Assembly (NCBI GenBank): GCA_023300235.1
Contig: JALZWN010000096.1
Coordinates: 1-41,973 of the forward strand
DNA: 41,973 bases
Source: Mariniblastus sp.
GTDB lineage: Bacteria > Planctomycetota > Planctomycetia > Pirellulales > Pirellulaceae
Reading direction: 5' to 3'
Shown here: positions 15,325-22,920 of the stretch, piece by piece
How the letters are laid out: each line of letters begins with the position of its first letter
Numbering within the stretch: the stretch's first letter is position 1
The notes under the pieces: model-generated
What the model saw: only the letters and a program-made list of their open reading frames with translations
Told to the model about the DNA's origin: nothing
The model's database searches: none
Made by a program: the position numbers and the translations under genes

Positions 15325-16425
15325 TCAATTTCCAACAAGGCCGTCGTCGATCGTAGCTGCGTCGGTTGAATTCAAAGGCAATCGGATCTGAAAAGTGGTG
15401 CCCTTGCCGACCGATGAGTCAAACGATAGCGTGCCTTTGTGGAGTTTCACGATGATCCGATAGCTGATAGAAAGCCCTTGGCCAGTTCCTTCACCGACAC
15501 TCTTAGTCGTGAAAAAAGGATCAAAGACACGGTGCTGAATCTCTGCAGGAATGCCGCACCCTGTATCCGAGACTTCTACTACGGCATCATCTCCGTCACG
15601 CCGAGTGCTGACCCAAAGAATGGAATCGGCACTGGATGTGTTGCTAGACATCGCATTGGCTGCGTTAACGATCAAGTTCAGCAGCGCTTGGCCGAGCTCG
15701 CCTGGAATGCAGCTCACCAGCGGAAGGTCGTCACAAAGTTCTTTTTTTAGCGTTGCATGGAACTTCCATTCGCTCCTTGAAACATTGATCGTAGATTCGA
15801 CAATCTGGTTCAGGTCGATCTGCTCAAACGACTTCGTACTCGGATGAGAAAACACCTTCATCGCCTTAACGATGCGTGCCAAGGTATCTGTACCTGTGAT
15901 CGCCTGACTGGCCGCAAGCGGGACTTCATCTCGCAAATAATCCAATTCAATTTGATCGCAAATTTGATCGATCGACTCGACATGCACAAGATGCTGCTGG
16001 CTGTCTCGGCATCTTGAAAGGAGAGCATCGACGGCATTCAGTAGCGTTTCAATGTCCTCAAAACTCGTTTTCAGAAAGTTAATGTTGTCGCCAACAAATT
16101 GGATTGGCGTGTTGAGTTCATGTGCCATGCCAGCGGCTAGCTGCCCAACGGATTCCATTTTTTGAGCGTGTGCCAACTGGCTTTCAAGTAATTTCCGGCG
16201 TTCCAGATCCGCTTTCGTTCGTTTGTTTTCTTCCTCCAGCTTGATGGCTAACGCGGCAAGCTTTTGATTGGACAAGTAGAGCTCTCGGCTTTTGTCCTCG
16301 AGATATTGCTCTGCTTCTTTTCGAGCAATGCGTTCGCGCTCAAAAAACCGCTTGTACATTCCGGCTTCGCAATGGTCGCAATTTTCAGTTGGAAGAGAAT
16401 CAGAAGACACGTTTTGTTCGCTCAT
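15325..16425 (-). CDS. Soluble sensor histidine kinase with N-terminal CxxC and coiled coil
   Basis: 366 residues without a transmembrane segment. The N-terminus holds a CDHC motif (Cys16, Cys19), then a long coiled coil (about 25-90) with RERIARKEAEQYLEDKSRELYLSNQKL. The H-box AAGMAHELNTP places the phospho-acceptor at His102. The ATPase domain has an N-box (LLNLIVNAANAM, about 250), G1 DTGCGI (about 290) and G2 GTGQGLS (about 315). There is no receiver or PAS domain. Kinases with this N-terminus lack their own sensor and are likely driven by a separate sensor protein; the H-NOX gene at 20154-20696 is the obvious candidate (inference). The gene is divergent from the sigma-54-dependent GT2 gene, sharing a 244-base intergenic region. 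Confidence 0.92.
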   Translation of the reverse strand: MSEQNVSSDSLPTENCDHCEAGMYKRFFERERIARKEAEQYLEDKSRELYLSNQKLAALAIKLEEENKRTKADLERRKLLESQLAHAQKMESVGQLAAGMAHELNTPIQFVGDNINFLKTSFEDIETLLNAVDALLSRCRDSQQHLVHVESIDQICDQIELDYLRDEVPLAASQAITGTDTLARIVKAMKVFSHPSTKSFEQIDLNQIVESTINVSRSEWKFHATLKKELCDDLPLVSCIPGELGQALLNLIVNAANAMSSNTSSADSILWVSTRRDGDDAVVEVSDTGCGIPAEIQHRVFDPFFTTKSVGEGTGQGLSISYRIIVKLHKGTLSFDSSVGKGTTFQIRLPLNSTDAATIDDGLVGN

Positions 16426-16516
16426 TTGTGCAGGCGTGGTTAGTCACCTCAAACATACCACACGTATCACGGGGATGCCGGTAAGTTTTCCCGTTAACCG
16501 CTTCAGGTAGGCGGCA

Positions 16517-16597
16517 GGATTTACAGTGTTCGGTTTCCGAATTACCAGCACATTCGTTGTATGCCAGTCGAAATACGGAAGGTTTTACAGTGGTTGG
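16517..16597. promoter_or_regulatory. Paired direct repeats upstream of a sigma-54 promoter
   Basis: GGATTTACAGTGTTCGG (16517-16533) and GGTTTTACAGTGGTTGG (16581-16597) match at 14 of 17 positions and are 64 bases apart, about six helical turns. The second copy ends five bases before the -24 element. The arrangement suggests binding sites for an activator on one DNA face. The sigma-54 activator at 21069-22520 is the natural candidate; binding is not shown by sequence alone. Confidence 0.5.
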
Positions 16598-16601
16598 TCT
16601 T

Positions 16602-16617
16602 TGGCATGTCCCGTGCA
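16602..16617 (+). promoter_or_regulatory. Sigma-54 (-24/-12) promoter of the GT2 gene
   Basis: TGGCATGTCCCGTGCA matches the RpoN consensus TGGCACGNNNNTTGCA at 10 of the 12 specified positions. The invariant GG (16603-16604) and GC (16615-16616) are in exact 10-base spacing. Transcription would start near 16628 and leave about 42 bases of leader before the ATG at 16670. Confidence 0.65.
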
Positions 16618-16669
16618 AATTGAATTGAAAACTCTCATCCAACGTCAGTCACTCTTCGAGATCTCCACA

Positions 16670-17800
16670 ATGAACGCTGTTTCAAATACTAAAACCAACC
16701 CTCTGTTTTCAAACACTGCCCCCAAAGCGGACGAAACGTATCGCTCATCAGCGGCGTCGATGACGTCAATCCAAACGCCTGAAATTTCGTTCGTCATTCC
16801 TGCGATGAACGAAGAAGACTCGCTGCAAGAACTAACCTTGCAAATCGCAGCGCATGTCGGGACGACGAACTACGAAATCATCCTGATTGATGATGGAAGC
16901 ACCGACGATACGTGGGCCGTTATTCAGGCACTGGCCGATCTCAATCCGTCGCGAATTCGTGGACTTCGCTTTCGGAGCAACCGTGGAAAAGCCGCCGGCC
17001 TGCAAACGGGTTTCGACATCGCCGAAGGCGAATTGATCTTCACGATGGACGCCGATCTGCAAGACGATCCAAAAGAGATTCCTCGCTTCATCGCCAAAAT
17101 TCGTGAAGGGTACGACCTAGTCAGTGGTTGGAAAGCAGTCCGGCACGATCCTTGGCACAAAGTATTGCCAAGCCGAGTGTTCAATCAGATGCTCAGCCAT
17201 TTTAGCCAAGTGAAACTGCATGACCACAATTGCGGGTTCAAGTGCTATCGCCGAGAGGTCGCGAAGTCGATCAAGCTGTTCGGCGAACTTCATCGCATGG
17301 TTCCGTCTTTGGCGGGAATGCAGGGATTCAAGGTTACCGAGATCGTGGTGCAACACCACGCCCGTAAGTTCGGAGTGTCAAAGTACGGCGTTGAGCGATT
17401 CATCCGAGGCTTCAGCGACATGTTGACCATGGGGTTCTTGCGAGTCTATCGAGAACGCCCGTCGCACTTTGCAAACTTTTGCGCCGTGGGCTACGGGGTG
17501 GTTGCCATGTGCTTGATCGCAGGTGCGGCTGTCGCAGGCATCCAAACGTTTGCTGGCGTCGTAACACTTTTGATGGCCATTGCGTTTTTGGGAATGGGCG
17601 GAGCTTGCATGATCGCGGGATTGTTTGCTGAGTTGGTGATTCGCCAGCACAGCCCAGTCGAAGCTCAACCAGTTGTGGTGGACACAGACGCACGTCGGCT
17701 CGCTGCAATCAAAGCGGAATTTATTGCCGCAGACAACGAGCTAACTGCTGTGACAGCGTCTGCCCCCAGGCACTCCAAACGCGAGCTTTCGCACGTTTAA
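16670..17800 (+). CDS. GT2 polyprenyl-phosphate glycosyltransferase (GtrB/DPM1-like)
   Basis: 376 residues from the ATG at 16670; an open frame continues upstream to 16526 but crosses the promoter. The GT-A fold of family 2 is clear: ISFVIPAMNEEDSL (about 38-51), IDDGSTDDT (about 71-79) and MDADLQDDP (about 126-134), the last typical of dolichol- or undecaprenyl-phosphate hexose transferases. Two C-terminal membrane helices (about 270-330) resemble the GtrB anchor. The enzyme probably moves a sugar from a nucleotide donor to undecaprenyl phosphate on the cytoplasmic face, making the donor for a GT-C enzyme such as that at 25718-29242. The gene is first in a plus-strand group with a GT4 and an LPG-synthase-TM protein and sits behind a sigma-54 promoter. 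Confidence 0.9.
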   Translation: MNAVSNTKTNPLFSNTAPKADETYRSSAASMTSIQTPEISFVIPAMNEEDSLQELTLQIAAHVGTTNYEIILIDDGSTDDTWAVIQALADLNPSRIRGLRFRSNRGKAAGLQTGFDIAEGELIFTMDADLQDDPKEIPRFIAKIREGYDLVSGWKAVRHDPWHKVLPSRVFNQMLSHFSQVKLHDHNCGFKCYRREVAKSIKLFGELHRMVPSLAGMQGFKVTEIVVQHHARKFGVSKYGVERFIRGFSDMLTMGFLRVYRERPSHFANFCAVGYGVVAMCLIAGAAVAGIQTFAGVVTLLMAIAFLGMGGACMIAGLFAELVIRQHSPVEAQPVVVDTDARRLAAIKAEFIAADNELTAVTASAPRHSKRELSHV

Positions 17801-17869
17801 AGCAAAGAACCTTTTGCTCTTCGACCCAAAATGAAATCAGCAACTTAGAAAAACTTTAGGAAACAACCC

Positions 17870-19063
17870 ATGGACAATACTTCCTCAAAATCACGAATCC
17901 TTGTGATCACTTCAACCTATCCACGCCACGAATCGGACTACGCGGTTCCATGGATGCGAGAAATTCATAGACAACTTAAAAACGAAGGCAATCAGATCAC
18001 CGTGATGGCTCCATCCTACAAAGGACTTAAGTCACATACGCTCGACGGCATCGAAGTCAAACGTTTTCGCTACGCCCCAGCGAGCATCGAAACGCTGACG
18101 CACGAGGAAGGAGCGACCTATAAAGTTCGCAAGGCGTACATGCAGTTGTTGGCGATACCGTACATCATCATCGGTTGCATCTTCGCAGGCTGGTTGGCAC
18201 TTCGTGGCAAGTACGACGTGATTCATGTGCACTGGCCTTTCCCTCATGGCTTGATGGGGCAGGTCGCCAGATTGGTTAGTGGTAAACCGTTGGTGATGAT
18301 GTCGCACGGTGCGGAATTCGCGTTGGCGAGACGTAAAAAGTGGGTATTGCCGTTCCTACGACAATCGCTTCGCTCGGCTGATCTTCGCATCGCCAACAGT
18401 TCCGACACCGCATCAAAGGTAATTGAACTTAGCGGGCGCCCCTGTAACGTCCTACCATATGGCACAACCGTGAACGCAGCGGACGTTCAGGCTGAACCGG
18501 CTGCCAATCCGCGAGTACTGTTCACAGGTCGTTTGATTGAACGCAAAGGGTTGGAGTACTTGTTGCAAGCGGTCCCAATGATCCTTTCACAAGTTCCTAG
18601 TGCTGAGTTTGTTATCACCGGCGATGGCGACCAGCGTGCACGGCTTGAGCGTCTTAGCAAAGAGCTTGGTTTGACAAAATTCATTCGCTTCATGGGGTTC
18701 GTTTCCAAAGAAGAACTTGCCCAGCAGTACGCCAAGTGCGATGTCTGGGTCAACCCAGGGATCGTGGATAGTTGGGGAGACGCCGAAGGGCTGGGCATCG
18801 GTTCAATCGAAGCGTACAGCTATTACAAGCCGGTGGTGGCAAGTCGAGTCGGTGGTATTCCAGACACAATCCGCGACGGAGAAACAGGCTATCTCGTTCC
18901 TCAAAAAGACCCGCAAGCTTTAGCAACTGCCATTTGCGACTTGTTGGTTGACCCCGAAAAGTGCCGCAGGTTTGGCAGAGCTGGGTTTAAGTTTGCGAAA
19001 GAAACTTTCTCCTGGAAGCGAATCGTTGGCGAGCTAGAACGGCTTTATGCAATTGCGGTTTAA
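17870..19063 (+). CDS. GT4-family glycosyltransferase
   Basis: 397 residues with the GT-B fold. The N-terminal half begins ILVITSTYPRHESDYAVPWMREI and contains HVHWPFPHGLMG. The C-terminal half has VLFTGRLIERKGLEYLLQAV, FVITGDGDQRARLE, the donor-site region EGLGIGSIEAYSYYKPVVAS and VGGIPDTIRDGETGYLVP. The E-x7-E-like pattern (EGLGIGSIE) fits retaining GT4 enzymes. It probably adds a sugar to a lipid-linked intermediate of an exopolysaccharide or glycolipid; the sugar is unknown. It starts 69 bases after the GT2 gene, with AGGA about ten bases before its ATG, and is likely in the same transcription unit. Confidence 0.92.
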   Translation: MDNTSSKSRILVITSTYPRHESDYAVPWMREIHRQLKNEGNQITVMAPSYKGLKSHTLDGIEVKRFRYAPASIETLTHEEGATYKVRKAYMQLLAIPYIIIGCIFAGWLALRGKYDVIHVHWPFPHGLMGQVARLVSGKPLVMMSHGAEFALARRKKWVLPFLRQSLRSADLRIANSSDTASKVIELSGRPCNVLPYGTTVNAADVQAEPAANPRVLFTGRLIERKGLEYLLQAVPMILSQVPSAEFVITGDGDQRARLERLSKELGLTKFIRFMGFVSKEELAQQYAKCDVWVNPGIVDSWGDAEGLGIGSIEAYSYYKPVVASRVGGIPDTIRDGETGYLVPQKDPQALATAICDLLVDPEKCRRFGRAGFKFAKETFSWKRIVGELERLYAIAV

Positions 19064-19107
19064 ATCCGAATTCCAACCAGCAATGCGTTGCCCAAGGCTA
19101 ACAAGCA

Positions 19108-19125
19108 CCGCCCCGTCAGGGGCGG
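19108..19125 (+). terminator. GC-rich hairpin between the GT4 and LPG-synthase-TM genes
   Basis: CCGCCCC and GGGGCGG form a perfect 7-bp stem around GTCA. There is no T-tract on either side, so it may be a processing or attenuation hairpin rather than an intrinsic terminator. Confidence 0.35.
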
Positions 19126-19198
19126 CAAACCTAGCAAACTTCACTCAAATCGAAACCAAATTACTAAGCCAATTTACTAAGCGTCCCTGAATGATACT

Positions 19199-20170
19199 AT
19201 GAACCAAGTCCCTCAAACTAAACCTAACAAAGCTGCCGCTTGGCGTTCGAATTTACGCTCGATTTCCACCGTACTACTAACGACCGCTGTCTTATTGACA
19301 ATCGCGTTTACCGCTTGGAAATTGAATCAACAACACAATCTCTACGGAGCTTTGACTTCCAACGCATTCCTGATCGCTACCGGTTTGGCGATCACTTATC
19401 GCGTCGCCAACCCGGTTGGATGGAACTTAGTGGTCAGAGGAATGGGCCACGACGTTGGGGTGCTGGAAACAACTCGCATTTGGTTGCTAGCCGAATCACG
19501 GCGTTGGTTACCGGGAGGGGTTTGGGGCTACGCATCGCGAGCGATTGCTTCGAAAGCGATTGGTTTGACGAAAACCAGTGCGACCGCATCGATGGCGATC
19601 GAATTATTGGCAACGATCATCGCGGCCGCCATCGTGAGTCTCGCCGGAGTCATGTTTTACCACGGCGAACTTTATTCCGCAGCCAACGAGCTTTTCGCAG
19701 GACTGGGGATCGATGGAAACTTAGCACTCGCTGTCGGAGTCTTAGGAGTTGCCATCGTTACTTCGGCTTGGATATTACGACACAAAATTGTGCAGAAGTT
19801 CGGCGAACTACGAAGCGCGAGCATCAAGCCCAACTGGTTCATTGGGGCGGTGGGCTATCTTATCGCAATGGCAGTCTTGAACGGAGCTGTGAATTCCGTT
19901 TTGTTAAGTGCCGTTGGGACCGAACAGGTGCCCTTGGTCGCAATGGTTTCGGCGACGGCGACGGCTTGGATCATCGGCTTCTTTGCCTTCTTTTCTCCCG
20001 GCGGCATTCTCGTTCGTGAGGCAGCTTTGGCGATGTTGTTGTTGCCATGGCTACCTTACGAAATGGGATTCACCCTCGCGATCTTGTCTCGATTCGCTCA
20101 GTTGGTGGCCGAGGTCGTAGGCATGGGACTGACGCTTCGGCGATGGCCGCGGTTTAGCGTCGCACCATAG
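19199..20170 (+). CDS. LPG-synthase-TM / UPF0104 family membrane protein
   Basis: 323 residues with about eight hydrophobic segments. Family hallmarks are WLLAESRRWLPGGVWGYASR (about 94-113) and the C-terminal FFSPGGILVREAALAMLLLP (about 260-279). This corresponds to the membrane domain of lysyl-phosphatidylglycerol synthase (MprF flippase domain, PF03706) without the aminoacyl-transfer domain. Stand-alone members often sit in polysaccharide or glycolipid gene clusters and are thought to move or present lipid-linked molecules. The upstream GT2 and GT4 genes support such a role. The last 17 bases overlap tail-to-tail with the H-NOX gene on the other strand. Confidence 0.85.
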   Translation: MNQVPQTKPNKAAAWRSNLRSISTVLLTTAVLLTIAFTAWKLNQQHNLYGALTSNAFLIATGLAITYRVANPVGWNLVVRGMGHDVGVLETTRIWLLAESRRWLPGGVWGYASRAIASKAIGLTKTSATASMAIELLATIIAAAIVSLAGVMFYHGELYSAANELFAGLGIDGNLALAVGVLGVAIVTSAWILRHKIVQKFGELRSASIKPNWFIGAVGYLIAMAVLNGAVNSVLLSAVGTEQVPLVAMVSATATAWIIGFFAFFSPGGILVREAALAMLLLPWLPYEMGFTLAILSRFAQLVAEVVGMGLTLRRWPRFSVAP

Positions 20171-20696
20171 TGAACTTTGCATGCGTTCCGTCGGCTGGAG
20201 GCAGGTCTTGGCGAGTCAAAACGATCGGGTCTTCAAAGTGCTTGATCGCTGCAGTAATCAGGCCTTCTGCCAAATCGGCAAAAGGGCGTTTTGATTTGTA
20301 AGTTACCTCAGCAGTGTCTGGCTGCACCTGAACAAAACCGATCGTGGGGAGCTCCGCATCCGGAAACAGTTTTCGTACTTCCACGTGGATTCTGTTTTCG
20401 ACTTGGCTTAACAGCTCTTCCGTCGAATTAACATTGCCCAGCGTGTCGCTGTGAGCGTGAACAAAATGGTTGAATAGGTGAGCGCCAAAAGCCTTGATCA
20501 AATCGCCAGCCGGTGTTTCGGTTTTCTTACTTAGCTCAACAACCATCGCCACCAATTCATCGGCGTTGTAAGTCCCCACCGAAGTGTACGAACCGCCAGA
20601 ATCGGGCCGAGTCGCTGTGATCAAATGATCAGCCATCGCCAAACCAAACTGTGTTTCGATGAAACCAAGAAACTCAGTAAAGATAACTCCCTTCAT
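20154..20696 (-). CDS. Heme nitric-oxide-binding (H-NOX) sensor protein
   Basis: 180 residues, the usual length of a stand-alone bacterial H-NOX. It starts MKGVIFTEFLGFIETQFG, the typical N-terminus. The proximal heme ligand is His104 (RIHVEVRKLFPDAELP), and the Tyr-x-Ser-x-Arg motif that holds the heme propionates is intact as Y133-K-S135-K-R137. Stand-alone H-NOX proteins bind NO on ferrous heme and control a partner histidine kinase or cyclic-di-GMP enzyme, often affecting biofilm (established for Vibrio, Shewanella and Legionella). Likely partners here are the kinase at 15325-16425 and the phosphorelay genes at 21069-22914, to which this gene is divergent. The start codon is preceded by a GGAG-rich site containing eight consecutive G's. 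Confidence 0.92.
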   Translation of the reverse strand: MKGVIFTEFLGFIETQFGLAMADHLITATRPDSGGSYTSVGTYNADELVAMVVELSKKTETPAGDLIKAFGAHLFNHFVHAHSDTLGNVNSTEELLSQVENRIHVEVRKLFPDAELPTIGFVQVQPDTAEVTYKSKRPFADLAEGLITAAIKHFEDPIVLTRQDLPPADGTHAKFTMVRR

Positions 20697-20713
20697 TTCC
20701 CCCCCCTCCCTCT
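20697..20713 (-). promoter_or_regulatory. H-NOX ribosome binding site with a G8 tract
   Basis: On the minus strand the start codon is preceded by AGAGGGAGGGGGGGGAA. The eight C's at 20699-20706 on the plus strand form a homopolymer G tract between the GGAG core and the ATG. It is a very strong Shine-Dalgarno region, and slippage in the tract would change its spacing. Confidence 0.6.
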
Positions 20714-20934
20714 AAAGATTGCAGTTGCTAGGAGCTTATTCACCACCTTTTGAGCGACACAGTTTCAGCTTTGTCGTGAGGTTTTGCGATAAGCACTTAG
20801 TTCAAGAATCAATTTTGATTCATTTTCAGCACGCGAACCAGTACGGTACTCGATTGTGATGCATTTTCGCAACATCTCGCAAATCGAACAACCTTGCTAA
20901 CACGAAACTCCCAGTAAATCATCCGGTGCTTAGG

Positions 20935-20988
20935 CGGTTTGTGACGTACCCTTTTACTGCATTGAGTCTCTTTTAACCGGTTTGTGAC
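20935..20988. repeat. CGGTTTGTGAC direct repeats, 43 bases apart
   Basis: Two identical 11-base copies (20935-20945 and 20978-20988) lie about four helical turns apart upstream of the sigma-54 activator gene. The second copy extends into GGTTTGTGACTGGTT, which agrees at 11 of 15 positions with GGTTTTACAGTGGTT at 16581-16595. A common regulator is possible. Confidence 0.5.
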
Positions 20989-21023
20989 TGGTTAGGCAGA
21001 ACTTCTTTCAGTGTTGGTGTCCC

Positions 21024-21055
21024 AATTACACAGTTAAGCAATTACACAGTTAAGC
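21024..21055. repeat. 16-bp perfect tandem duplication
   Basis: AATTACACAGTTAAGC occurs at 21024-21039 and again at 21040-21055, ending 13 bases before the ATG of the sigma-54 activator gene. It falls in the expected leader or ribosome-binding area, where no clear Shine-Dalgarno sequence is visible. Confidence 0.9.
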
Positions 21056-21068
21056 AACGGTGATGTAG

Positions 21069-22520
21069 ATGGCAATGGAATTAATAGAAACCATCGGTTC
21101 AGTCACAGATTCGCAAAACGTGTCGGTCCCTCAATCGCAGACACGGCCAGCCGACATCGTCGCGATCGATGACGACCCACTAACATTGCGTTTATTGACG
21201 GCCCATCTGAGCAATGCAGGTTTCTCCGTTCGCACAGCCGAAACAGGAACTGCTGGCCTTGAATTGATCGACGACGATACTGCCGTTGCCGTGGTGGATT
21301 TGAAACTGCCCGATCTAAACGGTTTTCAAATTCTGCATCATCTTAAAAAACACCATCCGGCCGTGCACGTCATCGTGTTAACCGGTTCTGGCGACATCAG
21401 CGACGCAGTCGAAGCGATGCGAGCAGGTGCGTTTCAGTTTGTAACCAAGCCATTTGACCCTAGCGAGTTTTTGGTCTACATCGACAAAGCAATATCTTCC
21501 AACCAGATCGTGGGTGAAAACCAGGAGTTAAAACAGTCCTTCAGCCAAAGCGTACCCGTCCGCGAAATAGAAACCGAGGGCGATATTCATAGCCGACTCA
21601 TGCAGCAAGTCGATCAAATCGCGGGTTTAGATTCCACTGTTTTCATCGGTGGAGAAACAGGAACTGGAAAGTCCACGATCGCGCGCATGATTCACCAACG
21701 AAGCCGCCGATCGACGGGGCCCTTTGTGACGGTGAACTGCGCTTCCCTTCCGCGCGACCTAATTCAGTCTGAACTCTTCGGCCACACCAAAGGAGCTTTC
21801 ACCGGCGCAACCGCCGATCGAAAAGGACATGCAGAGGTTGCCGATGGCGGGACGTTGTTCTTGGATGAAATTGGCGACCTGCCAATTGACCTGCAACCAA
21901 AACTGCTAACCTTTCTGCAAGACCGAACCGTCAGAAGACTCGGGGCTTCGGAGTCCTCCAAAGTGGACGTGCGTTTGATCACGGCCACCCATCACGACTT
22001 GGCAGAACTTTGCCGGCAAGGCGCATTTCGGCAAGATCTGTACTTTCGCCTGCTCGTATTGAAGCTCGAGTTGCCGGGCTTACGCTTTCGCACCGGAGAG
22101 TTTTCAAACATCGCACAGAATATCTTAAAAGCGATATGTGAACGACAGTCCATCGCGGCAAAGACAATTTCCGATCGAGCATTGGAAATCTTACAACAAC
22201 ATTCATGGCCTGGAAATATTCGCGAACTTGAAAACGTGCTTGAACGAGCCGTTGCTTTTGCGGAATCAGACGTGATTGGTCCGAACCAACTTTTGTTTAG
22301 CAGTGTTGAACTGGACCCGCGGGCTGATCGTACCGCCGCCAATGTTGAGGCTCCAGCGGGATACCAGCTTGCCGGAAAAACGCTCGAAGACATCGAACGC
22401 GACGCCATCGTAGCAACCCTGGAAATGCTCGGCGGAAACAAAGCCAAAACAGCACGCACACTCGGGATCAGCGAAAAGAGCATCTACAACAAAATGAAAC
22501 GACTCAATATCCAACCTTAA
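21069..22520 (+). CDS. Sigma-54-dependent response regulator (NtrC family)
   Basis: 483 residues in three domains. Receiver (about 29-142): acidic pocket Asp34-Asp36, phospho-acceptor Asp77, Thr105 and Lys127. AAA+ domain (about 170-400): Walker A GETGTGKS (195-202), the sigma-54 contact loop GAFTGA (242-247) and Walker B LFLDEIGD (263-270), followed by WPGNIRELENVLERA. C-terminal Fis-type helix-turn-helix (about 440-483) with GGNKAKTARTLGISEKSIYNKMKRL. All residues needed for phosphorylation, ATP hydrolysis and sigma-54 contact are present. It should bind upstream sites and open -24/-12 promoters such as that at 16602. The HPt gene 34 bases downstream suggests control by a multi-step phosphorelay. 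About 28 residues precede the receiver domain. Confidence 0.95.
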   Translation: MAMELIETIGSVTDSQNVSVPQSQTRPADIVAIDDDPLTLRLLTAHLSNAGFSVRTAETGTAGLELIDDDTAVAVVDLKLPDLNGFQILHHLKKHHPAVHVIVLTGSGDISDAVEAMRAGAFQFVTKPFDPSEFLVYIDKAISSNQIVGENQELKQSFSQSVPVREIETEGDIHSRLMQQVDQIAGLDSTVFIGGETGTGKSTIARMIHQRSRRSTGPFVTVNCASLPRDLIQSELFGHTKGAFTGATADRKGHAEVADGGTLFLDEIGDLPIDLQPKLLTFLQDRTVRRLGASESSKVDVRLITATHHDLAELCRQGAFRQDLYFRLLVLKLELPGLRFRTGEFSNIAQNILKAICERQSIAAKTISDRALEILQQHSWPGNIRELENVLERAVAFAESDVIGPNQLLFSSVELDPRADRTAANVEAPAGYQLAGKTLEDIERDAIVATLEMLGGNKAKTARTLGISEKSIYNKMKRLNIQP

Positions 22521-22554
22521 TCAACTGCCAAAATTTTATTAAACGACCCAACCA

Positions 22555-22914
22555 ATGCCCATTATCGACCCAATCAAATTGAAAAACATGACTGCCGGTG
22601 ACGACGACTTGGCTGCCGATCTGGCGATCATGTTTGTCCGCAAGTTACCGGAGTTGCGGGCTCAAATGCGTATCGGCATCGAAACGGGTGACGCGGTAGC
22701 AGTCGCATCGGGCGCTCATCAACTGAAAAGTCGTGTCAGTTACTTTGGCGCGACTTCACTGCACGAGCAGTCAAGCGAGCTTGAAACTGCGGCACACAAT
22801 AACGATCTTGAAAAAATGACAATGCTTCACGACAACCTATTCACCGGGGTCAACCAACTAATTCAAGAACTCAGGGAACTTACAAAATTGTCTCTTGAGT
22901 TGAACACGGAATAA
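22555..22914 (+). CDS. Histidine phosphotransfer (HPt) domain protein
   Basis: 119 residues, a single four-helix HPt domain. The phosphorylatable residue is His55 in AHQLKSRVSYFGA, with the conserved Lys58 and the FGA turn; the helix after it carries SSELETAAHNND. HPt proteins shuttle phosphate between receiver domains, so this one probably connects a hybrid kinase or the stand-alone receiver (29247-29702) with the sigma-54 activator just upstream. It is 34 bases after that gene and six bases before the HlyD-type gene, so all are likely in one operon. The kinase at 15325 has no receiver domain, so a hybrid kinase elsewhere may be needed if the relay runs through this HPt. Confidence 0.92.
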   Translation: MPIIDPIKLKNMTAGDDDLAADLAIMFVRKLPELRAQMRIGIETGDAVAVASGAHQLKSRVSYFGATSLHEQSSELETAAHNNDLEKMTMLHDNLFTGVNQLIQELRELTKLSLELNTE

Positions 22915-22920
22915 GCAACT

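Larger units (their letters stand above)
20697..21068. promoter_or_regulatory. Divergent control region between the H-NOX and sigma-54 activator genes
   Basis: The 372-base region holds no gene I can support. It contains an 11-base perfect direct repeat CGGTTTGTGAC at 20935-20945 and 20978-20988 (43 bases apart) and a 16-base perfect tandem duplication at 21024-21055. No good -24/-12 pair is visible on either strand, so these two genes are probably read from ordinary promoters that I could not place. Confidence 0.5.

Noticed and set aside
16526..16669. N-terminal extension of the GT2 gene
   Set aside because: The extension crosses the -24/-12 promoter and its predicted start site; the GT2 domain begins well after the ATG at 16670.
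19240..20019. 259-codon open frame in another plus frame
   Set aside because: It overlaps the LPG-synthase-TM gene almost fully and is Arg/Ser-rich without hydrophobic order.
20697..21068. Sigma-54 promoter for the H-NOX or activator gene
   Set aside because: No GG-N10-GC pair with reasonable flanks was found on either strand; the best minus-strand pair near 20731-20745 lacks the consensus around it.
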